A stretch of DNA of 64,000 nt, from assembly GCA_000310025.1 (NCBI GenBank), contig FN649734.1, positions 773,762 to 837,761 on the forward strand, given 5' to 3'. A program made the translations under genes and the position numbers. Shown here one piece after another: positions 1 through 11,175 of the stretch (positions are counted from its first letter, which is position 1; the number at the start of each line of letters is the position of its first letter). The DNA comes from Ectocarpus siliculosus (lineage: Eukaryota; Sar; Phaeophyceae; Ectocarpales; Ectocarpaceae). The notes below the pieces were generated by a model. The model saw only the letters and a program-made list of their open reading frames with translations. It did no database searches and had not been told where the DNA came from.

Positions 1-2055
1 AAGTTTTCGCCGATGTCCTTCACGAAGCTCACGCACGAGGTACGAGACGACGTGGGGTTAGGTAATTTTCTCGTGAATTGGCAGCCGAGTTAGGCGGTTC
101 CATCGCACCAATGTCTTCGGTTTTAGCCTGTGAACACAAAATACGCCCCCATCAGTTGGACCAGAATAGGTTTTAGAAGCCACGATTCAGCTTCGATATG
201 AAGACAAATCGCCGAAACCCGCACCACCTCGGTGTCTTACTCACGTTGTTCAAACTAACCACGGAAAACAACCAACACCCTCTGCGACGGGTAATCTCCA
301 GGCGTTCCGCGAAGCTCTGCCGAGGTTGGAAAAGCTGGCAGCCCAGGTCAAACCGGGCGCGGCGGGCGCGTCTAAGCTCAGGGAGGTTGCCTCCGCGTGG
401 GAGGCCATATCGAAAGCCCACGACGTCCACTCCAGGCACGAGGACGAGGTCATCTTCCCGACCCTCGAGACGTACTTCCCCGGCCAGGTGGGTGAAGTGA
501 TGCCCGAGCGAAAAGGCTCCCCATCGCTTCGTGAGAGAAGCGTGCTTGCAACTTGGACGAGGAGACACTTGACGACAAGCACAGACGCCCCTCTTTATCG
601 AACGACACGACTGGGTTGGGATTTCATGTGGGACATCCCGTGCGGCGTTCAAATGTTCCATGGGACGCGTGGGACGCCCCCACGGGCGGGTCAGAGGCGG
701 ACAGTTCGTGGAACGCGTACAATCAATCCCCTCTTTTGGCTCCCTTTCTCTGAATGACGGCGCAGAACTGAGGATGTCATTGCGCATTTCATTGAAAATA
801 GTTGGGCATAGATGCGCGAAGGTGGTACCGCGAACCACAGCAAGCCGGCATTGCAACAAGTTGCGTCGTTCGTGTCGGGGATTTTGGGTAAGGGGAGGGG
901 TGAGTGTGCCTTCTATGGATACGTACCCATCCCCAATCGATTGTGCCCTTCCGTGCTTCATTCTTCTCAATCTCGCCCCCCACATTCCGATCCTCCATGT
1001 ACTGTTTTCGGGTACGACCAGACTAGCACCGTCGGTGACGACCACAAGGAGCACGAGGAGCTGATCCACGCTGTACAGTCGGGTTTGAACTCTCTGCTCG
1101 GCAGTGACGGCCTGGGAAAGAAGACTGAAGCAGTATCTGCCAACCTCCTGGAAGAGCTCAAGGCCAACATTAGGAAGTTCGGAAAGGAAGTGCGCGAACA
1201 CATGGACAACGAGGAGCACTTTTACTCCACTCCCGTGACCCGCAAGGTAAGGCATATCGTTGGTGTTGCGGGAGAGCTATGTGGTTCCTTGCGCATAGAC
1301 ATTTTTCATTGTTCTGGGTGCTTATAATGTACCACGTGATTCTCCAAAACTTGACAACGTATGGGATGTTGCTAAGGGTTATCGATAGGTATTTCTCTCT
1401 CCCTCTCCCGCCAGCTCGCCACCTGCCTTACCATCTTCCCCCTTTCCTTTCTCGACTCTTTGCAAACAATGCTGCCGCCCATTCTCTAGTTCCTGAATGT
1501 CACGATTGCTAAGGATCTGGCCCGCAGGAGCTGGGATGTCACCCCCAACCCGGAGATGTCGGAGTTCCTGCGCTGGGTTATGTCCTCGCTACGAATTCGG
1601 GGCCAGAGGGTAAGTCGTAGCAGGCATTGGTTGTTGGAATAGAGTTTCCTCAAATATAATAGTTTGCTGAGCTGGTACAGATATACGTGCTTCCAACGTG
1701 GTTCTATACGTTCTACCGCAGTCTTTTTCGCAGCTCCGTAAATGCCAAGTTTGTCTGACGACGGCCCGGACGCAGAGAAGGACTTCCACACGAAGGGAAG
1801 GGCGTGGATAGTTGTGGCAGACTACTGCACTCACGGTGCAAACCCCCCCGATGCCCCTCCTGCCCCTGACACCGGTTCTCGCTCCCACACCAGACAAAGT
1901 TCCTGAAAACCTGGGTTTGGGCCATGCCGGAACGCGCTCAGCTCGTGGGTTTGATGGTGTATCGCGTCGTCGATGACGTCACGTGGGTTCAGCTGGCCTA
2001 CGATCTGCCCGAAATCGTGCCGCGCGGTCTGCCCGGGTACAGTCGCAGCTTCTAA
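1..2055 (+). CDS. Hemerythrin-like (HHE cation-binding) protein, 3' part
   Basis: Five exons in compatible phase 0: 1-39 (continuing from before the window), 302-487, 1022-1246, 1490-1609 and 1894-2055, giving the last 243 residues and a TAA stop. The joined protein begins FSPMSFTKLTHEAFREALP and carries a typical HHE helical bundle: the first metal His in LTHE, then HDVHSRHEDE, then DDHKEHEEL, then HMDNEE. These are the His/Glu ligands that bind the di-iron centre in hemerythrin-family proteins, so oxygen or iron binding is the expected biochemistry; the physiological role is unknown. The last ~95 residues (from FLNVTIAKDL to GYSRSF) lie after the bundle and include conserved-looking helices. 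All four donors are GT (GTACGA, GTGGGT, GTAAGG, GTAAGT) and all acceptors AG. The true start lies upstream of the window. The family is clear; exon 302-487 could end four bases later. Confidence 0.82.
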
Positions 2056-4418
2056 GTGGCGGCGTTGACCGCAGCACGACCTACAGCAGAAGCATGAAAT
2101 CATCGGTGATCACATGGTAATCGATGATCGAGGGCGGCGACAACTGTTTGATAGACGGGGACTGTAGTCTCTGTAGATACCAATCTGAACGGCACCAGAG
2201 TGTATGGGCATCACGCCGGGTTATTTGAGATGAAAGGTGGAATGGCGGGTGGCACTCTTCAAGGCCCGGGAGTTTCTGAAACACGGCAAGACGGATTGTT
2301 TGTTTTTCGATGGCAGGGTGGAATACTGAACCCTCGAGCATGCTTCTGGATACGGGGGGGCACATTGGAGCTACAGTAGCTCATCGGGCGTGCACCCCAG
2401 GCTTGGGGCATCATTTCGTTTCTCCTAGGCGGTAGGACCAGTTTATCGTCCCTTGGCGCTTTGGCGCCTGGATTTTCGTTGCACTCGCGGACGGGAACGC
2501 CTCAATGCTCACCCGTCAACGAAAACCTTCATACGATAGACTTGTTTGTCCGCGAAGGCCGGGGTAGCGCATCACACAATCGATGAATTATGTACTCGAA
2601 CTTGTTCGAGCTGTAGTAAGCGGTGGGTCATCTCTGTATAGTTCGAATAGCTACTATCGCACGGAACGTGAATCTTAGTACATCGTGTGAGTAGCACGCC
2701 TTAATTGTCGAAAATGCCCAGAAAATATGTGTTGACAGCCTCCACTCATCGTTCGCAGGTTGGGCGATACGTGAAGGTTCATTGTTGTTGGAATGAAGGA
2801 ACAATCTAACCTGTTGTTGTTGTTGTTGTTGTTGTCTTCGCATTAAAAAACCGTTCCACTCTAGGTTCAGTACCTTCTAATGTCCGTACTATAATAGTCC
2901 AACTGACGCAGACGCCTTCCGTGGTCACAAGCCAACTACCCCCAAAGGGTATTGGTGACATATCTAGAACTCTATTTGTTCGTCTGCTCTCCGGCTGTGG
3001 CAAAATGGTCGGTTGTGCACTACTGTAGACTATTTTACATATATGGTATATCCCAACGTTGTGTCCATTTTGCAGCTGGCGGACCTCGCCCTTGCGACCC
3101 TACTGTGCCTCTGAGGCATCCGGTGGTGGAGGTCACGTCTGCTGTTGGTACCGTTTCGCGTTGTTGGTGACTGCTTTATTGGTGACTGTTTAGAATGTAC
3201 TTGCATACGCTGTTGGCGACTGTTAATATTGTGTTGTTGTGGCTGTTTTTGATGGAAGTTCCGACGGGTGTGACATGCTCGCTCGTCGTGATGAGCTCTT
3301 GGCTGTTAGTGTCGAACAACGTTGAATATTGACCTATATTCTCTCTCAAAAGTGGCGTGACTTGATTCGTTTGTGTGTGTTTTCTCTTTTATGGTTTCTC
3401 TTTTATGGTATTCCGTGTCCCGCAGGCAAGACGGCGTTTCACTCGTCATGGTACGGATGGTGGTGGTAACCTGTGCGATAAATCCTGGAAGGGTTTCAGG
3501 GTATTTCTCCGTTGGATGAAAAAAAAGTTTGGTGTCTTGTTCTCACAACTGGCTGTATCCCATCCTTCCTCCCGCGGGCTCGGAGATGGTCAACAGAGAG
3601 GTTTCGTTGGTGACTTCACGGCAAATCATTATTTTTCCTAAAAAAAAATTCCTAAAATCGTATCTAAAACTACCAAGTTGTCATCGACACTACGCCGTGG
3701 TCCCCGTGAAGGAAAACACCAAACGACACACGACACAAAGGAGGGATTCTCCCAGATATTTAGCCGTTCACCCAGCACAGAACTCAGGGGATGAATAGTA
3801 AAATGTAGGTTAGCAATACAGATGTTTTAGTACTTAGGACCAGCTGGTATCATCACTGATGACACACTGAATAAATCATCAGTGTTAGACTTAAAAAGGC
3901 TCGAAATATGTCCAGTACCCAGCCGGTTTTCCTCCACTCACTGAAAAGACTTCACCACATCCCGTTCGGCTGTGGGTAGACTATATCTCTAATGGGTGGT
4001 CTTTCTGTGAGTGTATTTATTTTCAGACACACTCGGGCGTCAAAACCGCTTGTAGGCGAAACAGGTTCATGCGTTGCCGTTGCAAAACAAAAAAATCTTC
4101 TCTGGCGCGTACTATTAGGCCGTTTCCAAACCTCTTTTGGCTCTACAATTGGACAGTAGTGCATGCATATTTCGCGATTAATCGACATGCCACTGCCTGA
4201 AGCATGCGTACATGAGGAGTCCGTCCCTGCTTCCGTTCTCAAGCCTGAAACAAGGAGCAAAAAAACAAAGCCAGCTTGGGACTACCAACGCCGACGATAT
4301 CTATCGTCTGCCCGAAGTCGGAAATATTGTTTGTATAGACTTAATAAATTCTACACAGTCTTCTACATAGTCTCGTTAGGTTCGTGCGGTGCATTGATGT
4401 TCATGTTCAAGTGTGGTC
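2056..4418. other. Spacer without a recognised gene
   Basis: No exon with convincing coding character or splice pairing was seen on either strand. Open frames here are short and lie in AT-rich or simple-sequence DNA. The stretch holds one member of a (TTG)n-tailed dispersed repeat near 2806-2945 and otherwise unremarkable sequence. Confidence 0.5.
2806..2945 (+). repeat. (TTG)n-tailed dispersed repeat, copy 1
   Basis: A run of TTG triplets is followed by TCTTCGCATTAAAA, CCGTTCC, CAGTACCTTCT, GTCCGTACTA and CCGTGGTCACA. The same blocks in the same order recur at 30260-30405, and a decayed version occurs near 53450-53545. The unit is about 140 bp, with no open frame. Shared blocks with a variable microsatellite end suggest a small non-coding transposon such as a SINE or a LINE end, but no A/B boxes or target duplications were established. 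Confidence 0.55.
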
Positions 4419-5530
4419 CTTGGTGCACGGGACAGTTCACGCCCCGCAGTTCCAACTGTTTTCGGACCGAATAATTTCCGAGCGGCAGAACTTCTCGATT
4501 TTTAGTGTTTAACTGCCGTGGCCCGCCGTGGCCCGCCGTGCCCGGGACAATTCACACATACGCCTCGGAGTCTAATGGTTTTGGACCGAATAATTTCCGA
4601 CCGGTAGAACTTCCTCGATTTTTAATGTTTAACTGCCGTGGCCCGCCGTGCCCGGCACAATTCACACACACGCCCCGCAGTTCCAACTGTTTTCGGACCG
4701 AATGCTTTCCGAGCGGCAGAACTTCTCGATTTTTAATGTTTAACTGCCGTGGCCCGCCGTGCCCGGGACAATTCACACACACGCCCCGCAGTTCCCACTG
4801 TTTTCGGACCGAATAATTTCCGAGCGGCAGAACTTCTCGATTTGTAGTGTTTAACTGCCGTGGCCCGCCGTGGCCCGCCGTGCCCGGGACAATTCACACA
4901 TACGCCTCGGAGTTTAATGGTTTTGGACCGAATAATTTCCGAGCGGTAGAACTTCTCGATTTTTAATGTTTAACTGCCGTGGCCCGCCGTGCCCGGGACA
5001 ATTCACACACACGCCCCGCAGTTCCAACTGTTTTCGGACCGAATAATTTCCGAGCGGCAGAACTTCTCGATTTTTAGTGTTTAACTGCCGTGGCCCGCCG
5101 TGGCCCGCCGTGCCCGGGACAATTCACACATACGCCTCGGAGTTTAATGGTTTTGGACCGAATAATTTCCGAGCGGTAGAACTTCTCGATTTTTAATGTT
5201 TAACTGCCGTGGCCCGCCGTGCCCGGGACAATTCACACACACGCCCCGCAGTTCCAACTGTTTTCGGACCGAATGCTTTCCGAGCGGCAGAGCTTCTCGA
5301 TTTTTAGTGTTTAACTGCCGTGGCCCGCCGTGGCCCGCCGTGCCCGGGACAATTTTCACACACACGCCTCGGAGTTTAATGGTTTTGGACCGAAACATTT
5401 CCGAGCGGTAGAACTTCTCCATTATTACTAATGTTGAACTGCTGTGGCCCGCCGTGCCCGGGACAATTCACACACACGGCCCTGAGTTTATAACGGTTTT
5501 GGGACGAATGCTTTCCGAGCGGCAGAACTT
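4419..5530. repeat. Satellite array, about ten ~115 bp units in two subtypes
   Basis: Each unit runs through TTTAACTGCCGTGGCCCGCC, GTGCCCGGGACAATTCACAC, then either CGCCCCGCAGTTCCAACTG (subtype 1) or CGCCTCGGAGTTTAATGG (subtype 2), then GGACCGAATAATTTCCGAGC and GGCAGAACTTCTCGA. Units start near 4505, 4626, 4738, 4848, 4968, 5079, 5208, 5319 and 5430, with a partial unit before the first. Subtype 2 units mostly carry a doubled CGTGGCCCGC and are therefore longer. Subtypes mostly alternate. Frames through the array are open on both strands only because unit lengths happen to allow it; no gene is proposed. Confidence 0.9.
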
Positions 5531-5983
5531 GAAAAATTGGAAGGAATTATTTGCGTCCGGCAGCGTATTTCCGTGAACCGTCGAATGACGTCTTCCCAGT
5601 GAATTGATTGGTGTGTCCCGTTCATCGCTTCGTTCCCGACCCCAACAGTTGTTGTCCGCCCTGGCCTCATCCCCTCCCCCGTTCACTCTCGCAGCAACCC
5701 TTCCCAAAAGCACACACTGCTGCTTTGCCTCTCTCCCTTCAAGACCCGACGATTGTCTTAGTTCTTCACGACACACGATCATCCTCTTCGACTAGTCGGC
5801 TACCTCCTTCCGGCCCTGTCCTGCATCGCCTGCGCTTCATCGTGTACCCCCATCGCGACGCTTTCGTCGGATGTCATCTTTCTTCATCTCCATTAACGTC
5901 TTCAGAACATAGGTAGGTCGTCCTTTCGGGTGCATGCGCTTACGCTTTTGTGTACTCGGGCATAAACCAATCCGTTCCCGCAC

Positions 5984-6467
5984 AACGGCATCCATCCACG
6001 CTACTTCGTCGAGTACGCGACAATCACCCAGGTGAGCTAGCTGTTGTCGCCCTCAGATTCCATGAGCATATACGTTTGTGTGGGTGTCGCGACTCGAGAT
6101 GCGGGTGTGGGCGGGTCTGTGCTTACCTGCCTCCCCACCGTAACTTGCCGCCACACCCACCCAACTGCCCCGCTTCCACGTCATACGCTCATCCATTCTC
6201 CTATGCATACTACAGTATTTATTCATATTTTTTCTGTCCCTCTCTGCCCCAATGTCTATCATTATGACGTCAGGATTGGTCGCCGTCACCAAAGGATACG
6301 ACACCCTTTCCGACATCAAGGCAGAGCGTGGCATCTGCCGGAGGGACACCATCGGGGATCTCGTCCACGAAAAACCCTGGATAGTCCCGTGCGTGGACGA
6401 CGACGACGCCCGACGGGCCTCGAAGACCCTCAAGAAACGAGCCCGGAAGCGCGTCCTCAAAGCTCAC
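5984..6467 (+). CDS. Exon(s) of an unrecognised protein, upstream of the LTR insertion
   Basis: The clearest exon is 6252-6467: an ATG-led, 72-codon frame starting MSIIMTSGLVAVTKGYDT and ending KRARKRVLKAH at a consensus donor GTAAGT in phase 0. Its composition (acidic DDDDAR followed by a basic KKRARKR tract) looks protein-like. A possible earlier exon ends at 6031 with PRYFVEYATITQ before GTGAGC; the phase link between the two is not resolved, so 6252 may be the start or an internal Met. I recognise no family. The intron that starts at 6468 is interrupted after 113 bp by the 10.1 kb nested LTR insertion, and I could not find the next exon beyond it with confidence. The gene may continue past 16.7 kb or may be disrupted. 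Confidence 0.35.
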
Positions 6468-6580
6468 GTAAGTTTGTCTTATTTTCTTGTATTTTTATTT
6501 TCCCCGTGGGCCTATGCTGGAAATTGTTTTTCGTGGTCACAGGGTCTTCCCTGCTGCATACATACATATTTTCCCCATAC

Positions 6581-6906
6581 TGTGGAGGACACCTGTCAGG
6601 AATATAACCAACCATGTGTGCTCATACGAAGTGTAGGAAGATATGGCTCCCTCGGGGTATCTTGTCACAAGGAGAGTGACAGGAAAGGCACCGTCGGAGA
6701 TGGATATCTTCCGAAGTCCCTGGCCACTTGCCGAAAGTGGAAGCGGAGAGTCTTCGACTCTCCTCTCCCTCTGCCGCTATGGCCACTCTCTCTTTCTACC
6801 CTCTTCTCCTCGTTTACACATCACGAGAGGAAATAGCCTTCCCCTGGCAGTGGGATAATACTGCCACGGCACCGGCCTCTGTCTCCGACAGTAGCCAGTG
6901 TCCTCA
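6581..6906 (+). repeat. 5' LTR of element A (326 bp)
   Basis: Matches the split 3' LTR (10677-10689 plus 16390-16712) almost throughout. Ends form an imperfect inverted repeat, TGTGGAGGACA against TGTCCTCA. A short perfect-looking foldback, GTGGGATAATACTGCCAC, sits near its 3' end. Confidence 0.88.
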
Positions 6907-6981
6907 TTGGCGTCGACTAGAACACGGCTCCGCCGTGACTACTGTAGCGAGGAGAGACGACTAAGAAAAAGAGAACCAAAC

Positions 6982-8917
6982 ATGCCGAAAACCTCTTCAC
7001 AAAAGAGGAGAGACTTACGCGATGAAGTCAAGGAGGCGAAGGCACTCGTCGCTGACAAGAATGCGGCGCTGGCGAAGCAGGCGCAGGAGCTGGAGGAGCT
7101 GCGGAAACAGCTCGGCGTCACTGTTTCCCCGTCACCGTTGACCTCTGCAACGCCGGGAAGGGGCACCCCCTCTCCACGCGTGTCTGCGCAGCGTCCCTCT
7201 CAGGGAGACCACTCCCAACAGGAGTCGATTCCCGAAGGGGATGAGCCGGGCAGCGGTGAGGAGAAAGGAGCCACCCCGGAGAATTCGGACAACGGCGGTG
7301 ACGAGGAACATGGCGGCGACGAGGAACATGACGGCGACGAGGAATGGGCTAACCAGAGCGAACGGCACATCATGTACCAATTGCTCGAGGGCTTCCGGTC
7401 ACAGGACGTGTCCGCGGATGACCGACAGGCGCTCATGACCTCCGCTGGGGGACAGTTTGCTGACATGCTCTCCCACCACTGGAAGGAGCAGTCGAATCCA
7501 CCCGAGTGGCTGGTGTCCCTCTTCCGCCCTACCGCAACTCCCCCCACCACGACTCCGGCCTCTGCAGCAGAGGTGGCCCAGGTGAATACTTCTTCGACAG
7601 CACGTAGCAGTATACCAGTTGAGGGAAATCAGAGCAGTGGAGGTAGCACCTCCCCCGACCTTGTTTTTCGTCAACCAATCTTGCCTGCTGTCACTCAGAA
7701 CACACCTGTCCATCCTCGGAACCTAGCCCCTGATTTAACATCTACTCCGGATAGCCAAGATAATAGTGATTACAGGTCTAGCAACCCTGTAGCACCCGAG
7801 TTGGCCCCTACTCCGGATAGCCAGGACAGCGCACACAGGACTAGCAACCCTGTCGCACCGTCTACGCCCCCGCTTGCGCGCTTTTCTATGCCCACAAGCA
7901 CCCCTACCTCAACGCATACATCGGGACACACCCAGAAGTTTAATTTTCGCCAGAACGACCTTCCGAAAGAAATATCGTTTTCGGGGACACCAGGAGATTC
8001 CGATGTTGTTGAGATTCTGACCCGATACCTAGCACGTGTGAAACTAGCCTCTGTTGCAGCAGACGACCCGGCCCGAATCTGTAGTAGACCAAAGAGCGAT
8101 TCAATTCCTCCCGTTCGTCATTCGAGGCCAAGCCTATGACACTCTAGTCGAACTGGTTAGTGGTACTCTCGAATGGCGATCGGCACACCGGTTGACCGCA
8201 CTTCGGAACACAGGACAAGTTGTCAGACCACGAGCACCGGCGACTTAGGACGAATACTGTCAAGCTTTTACCTTTCATTTCTCCGCGCCCAACCGCATTG
8301 CGGTATTAGCCAGAGAGATAGCCGTTCTCAGGCAGGAAGGAAAGACGACAGTGGACGGGCTTGCGCTGAAAGTTACTCAGGCCCGCACACGCCTCCATGC
8401 AGAGGCGGCTCGCTCAGGTCCCTCCCACATTAGCCACTACGAACACGCATGGGACGTTTTCATGACTGCCACATTTGAGAACGGCCTGAAACCTCACATT
8501 AGAGTAGAGTGTGTTCGAGAGGACCCCCCAAAATCATTTCAGGACGCAAGACTCGGCGCGAAAAAACACGAGGCAAATAATCTGAGAGGCGCATCGTCAC
8601 CCACATCCGACACCGTATCCGCTGTTGCATACCCTGAACCCCCACAGCTGAAGCAAACCGTGTCCTCGAATTCGGCGGTCATTAAAGGCCTACAAGCTGA
8701 AGTAACGAGGCTCAAGTCGATGCGGGCCGCCACCAAGACCAGTTCGAGTAAGGGCGCCCCAAAAAAGGCGCGCACCACGGGCAAGGGAAGCTCTTCTTCG
8801 GCAACGAAAGCAGAACCGTGCCCCTACCCGGGGTTCAAGTTCAACCACCCCATCGAACAGTGTGGCTTAAAGAAAAAGCACGCGCAAGAAAAGGGATGGA
8901 CTTGGACTAAAGCATGA
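6982..8917 (+). mobile_element. Gag-like region of element A
   Basis: Starts MPKTSSQKRRDLRDEV, followed by a coiled-coil-like stretch (KNAALAKQAQELEELRKQL), a long Ser/Thr/Pro- and Glu-rich linker, then a capsid-like segment with KEISFSGTPGDSDVVEIL and FVIRGQAYDTLVEL, which is the usual pattern of the retrotransposon gag domain. The end is basic and holds PCPYPGFKFNHPIEQCGLKKKH, reminiscent of a Cys/His knuckle though not a canonical CCHC. The region is broken. It is the fossil structural gene of the element, not a host gene. Confidence 0.7.
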
Positions 8918-9025
8918 CGGGGCCCTTCACGGGACTCCTCGCTCGTAGGGAGACAGGTCGATAGCACACAATTAGCTGAGGAAACTCACGTAGCACAGGA
9001 TGCCCGAGTTGACTCAGCCCCATAT

Positions 9026-9679
9026 GTGCATGACAGTAGAAAATCGAGGGAATCATTTTTTCCTCGGGTGAGTGGTGATGTGAAGTCCGTTCAAGATTCT
9101 AGCAGTAATTCTGAGACATCGGTAGCAGATTCTGCCCAGGCACTGTTTCATAGTCGGTCAAGTAGCAAAGCAGGGAAAAATAGGAAGAACAAGCGCACTC
9201 GTGTGCCGACTTCTAGGTTAGCCCCGCAAGCTGAATTTGTACTGTTTGGTAGTATGCCATTTAATCATAGCACGGAAAGACGTGCCTCTGTTTCAAGTGC
9301 ATCGAGTGGTGGACCCACCTATGCGGCGTTTCATGCGTCAGCACTGAGTAAATATCCACAACACCCAAATGCGATAAATTCGTTCTCCAAGAGAGTGCGA
9401 ATTCCTGCCCGAGTTTGTAATCACGCTGTGTCTGACCTTACTATCGACACAGCAGCTGATGTACCGTGTATATCAGCGTCTTTTATTAAATCGCATCCGG
9501 TCCTGCAACGTTTGCCTCTGAAACCTGTGCCTCCTGGCGCAATTCAGTTGAATAGCGCAGACGGATCAGCGTTAGAAATCCTAGGATACATCCGATTTAG
9601 AGACAGACAGAGTGATACTCAATTGCCCTGCCGTACTAGCAAACGAAAACGAACTAGGGCCCGGAAATTAAACGATTGA
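9026..9679 (+). mobile_element. Retropepsin-like region of element A
   Basis: A Ser-rich lead is followed by DLTIDTAADVPCISASFI, which fits the retropepsin active-site block (hydrophobic-hydrophobic-D-T/S-A/G-A), and by a downstream ILGYIRFR segment as in retroviral-type aspartic proteases. The similarity stops abruptly near 9645 and no polymerase follows, so the element lost or never had the rest of pol. It is a fossil part of element A. Confidence 0.6.
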
Positions 9680-9854
9680 TTTATTCTATCGTTCCTAACA
9701 GTTGCCATGTCTATCTTTTCCGAGACTTGGGACAAATTTATACTACTATTATTCTGTGTTATATATATACTTAGCACAGGACCAGTAGCCACGGTGGTTG
9801 TGTTTGGGGAAACACTCGCGAGGAGAGTTGAATTATACCACCGCTGTCCCAAGA

Positions 9855-10385
9855 TCTTATTTTTTGATGAATAGATAAACTTGCCAGAGGGTCACCTCAT
9901 TACAAGTTCATCCCATCAATATCTTATTTTTTGATGAATAGATAAACTTGCCAGAGGGTCACCTCTTTACAAGTTCATCCTCCATCAATATCTTATTTTT
10001 TGATGAATAGATAAACTTGCCAGAGGGTCACCTCATTACAAGTTCATCCTCCTTCAATATCTTATGTTTTGGTGAATAGATAAACTTGTCAGAGGGTCAC
10101 CTCATTACAAGTTCACCCGGGTGAATAGATAAACTTGCCAGAGGGTCACCTCATTACACGTTCATCCCACCAAGATCTTATTTTTCGATGATGAATAGAG
10201 AAAACTTGCTAGAGGATCACCTCATTACAAGTTTATTCCTCATCACGATGTTATTTTATGATGAAAAGACAGACTCGCCGGAGGGTCCCCTCATTACGAG
10301 TCTATCTCTCGTAAAGATTTTAATTATGATGAATAGACAAACTTGCCAGAGGGTCACCTCATTACAAGTTTATCCCTCATCAACC
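9855..10385. repeat. Tandem array of ~70 bp units in element A
   Basis: About eight units, each with GATGAATAGATAAACTTGCC, AGAGGGTCACCTCATTACAAG and TTCATCC. Within each unit AACTTG and CAAGTT pair as inverted arms around the GGGTCACCTC core. The fifth unit is shortened and later units are more diverged. The array lies between the protease-like region and the 3' LTR, where gypsy-type elements usually have pol or an untranslated tail. Confidence 0.85.
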
Positions 10386-10676
10386 CCACAGCATTAACAT
10401 GCGAAATATTTTAGTACACTAGCTGTCATCATGATAGCCCAGTACCCACAATTTTTTTCTAGACTATACTAGTATGGACCACATCTATCACTACTCCGTC
10501 TGAAGACTCCGTGTTTTTTAACACGCGTTGTATGATAATCAGGCCGAGTTGATGGATGTTGTACCAGGTAGGTTAACTCCAATACATGTGGTGTCTCCAT
10601 GAGCCACTCATGGCTATGGCCGCCAAAAGCACATCTTTAGCACAGATGGACTTGTGGCGCATAGAGGGGGGGGTGA

Positions 10677-10689
10677 TGTGGAGGACACC
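10677..10689 (+). repeat. 3' LTR of element A, left piece
   Basis: The 13 bases TGTGGAGGACACC match the first 13 bases of the 5' LTR and follow a G-rich purine tract (10665-10673). Element B begins at the next base. The remainder of this LTR resumes at 16390. Confidence 0.85.
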
Positions 10690-11175
10690 TGTTGGATGTA
10701 CTCACAGCATTGACAGATTATTGCAACCGAGGAATGTTCCTAGAAGATGGAGCGGGGGATTTTGGGGGTTCCGCAGTTGTAATAAATTGGGGGAATGGTG
10801 GTACCATCTTTGCCACATATTATTGTTTTCTGGGTATGCGTGTCAGCAACGGTGTTGGCCACGTGCCCTTGTTTTATTCATCTTCCTTTTTCCCGGCTAT
10901 CACGCCCTGGGCTATCACGCCCGTGCCCATACTACCTATCCACCATCTATCACGCTGCCAGGCTTTCACGCCTCTAGGCTATCACGCCATCACAACAGCT
11001 ATCACAGCACCAGCGTCAACACATCAGAGCTATCACGCTCCGGAACATCATAGATGCGGCGGGTTACCACACCCGTGGGCAGTTTACTGTATTTTATCGT
11101 TGCCGGCAAACTCGCCGCGCGGTTCTTTTATTTTTGCCGTCTACAACTGCGCCGGGCGCACCAAGCCACCCAACA
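10690..11175 (+). repeat. 5' LTR of element B (486 bp)
   Basis: Identical by eye to 15899-16384. Contains a cluster of GCTATCACGCC motifs (about 10891-11040). Confidence 0.92.

Noticed and set aside
4419-5530. Regularly spaced repeats resembling a CRISPR array
   Set aside because: Units are ~115 bp and conserved over their whole length, with no variable spacers and no cas genes; this is a satellite in a eukaryotic genome.
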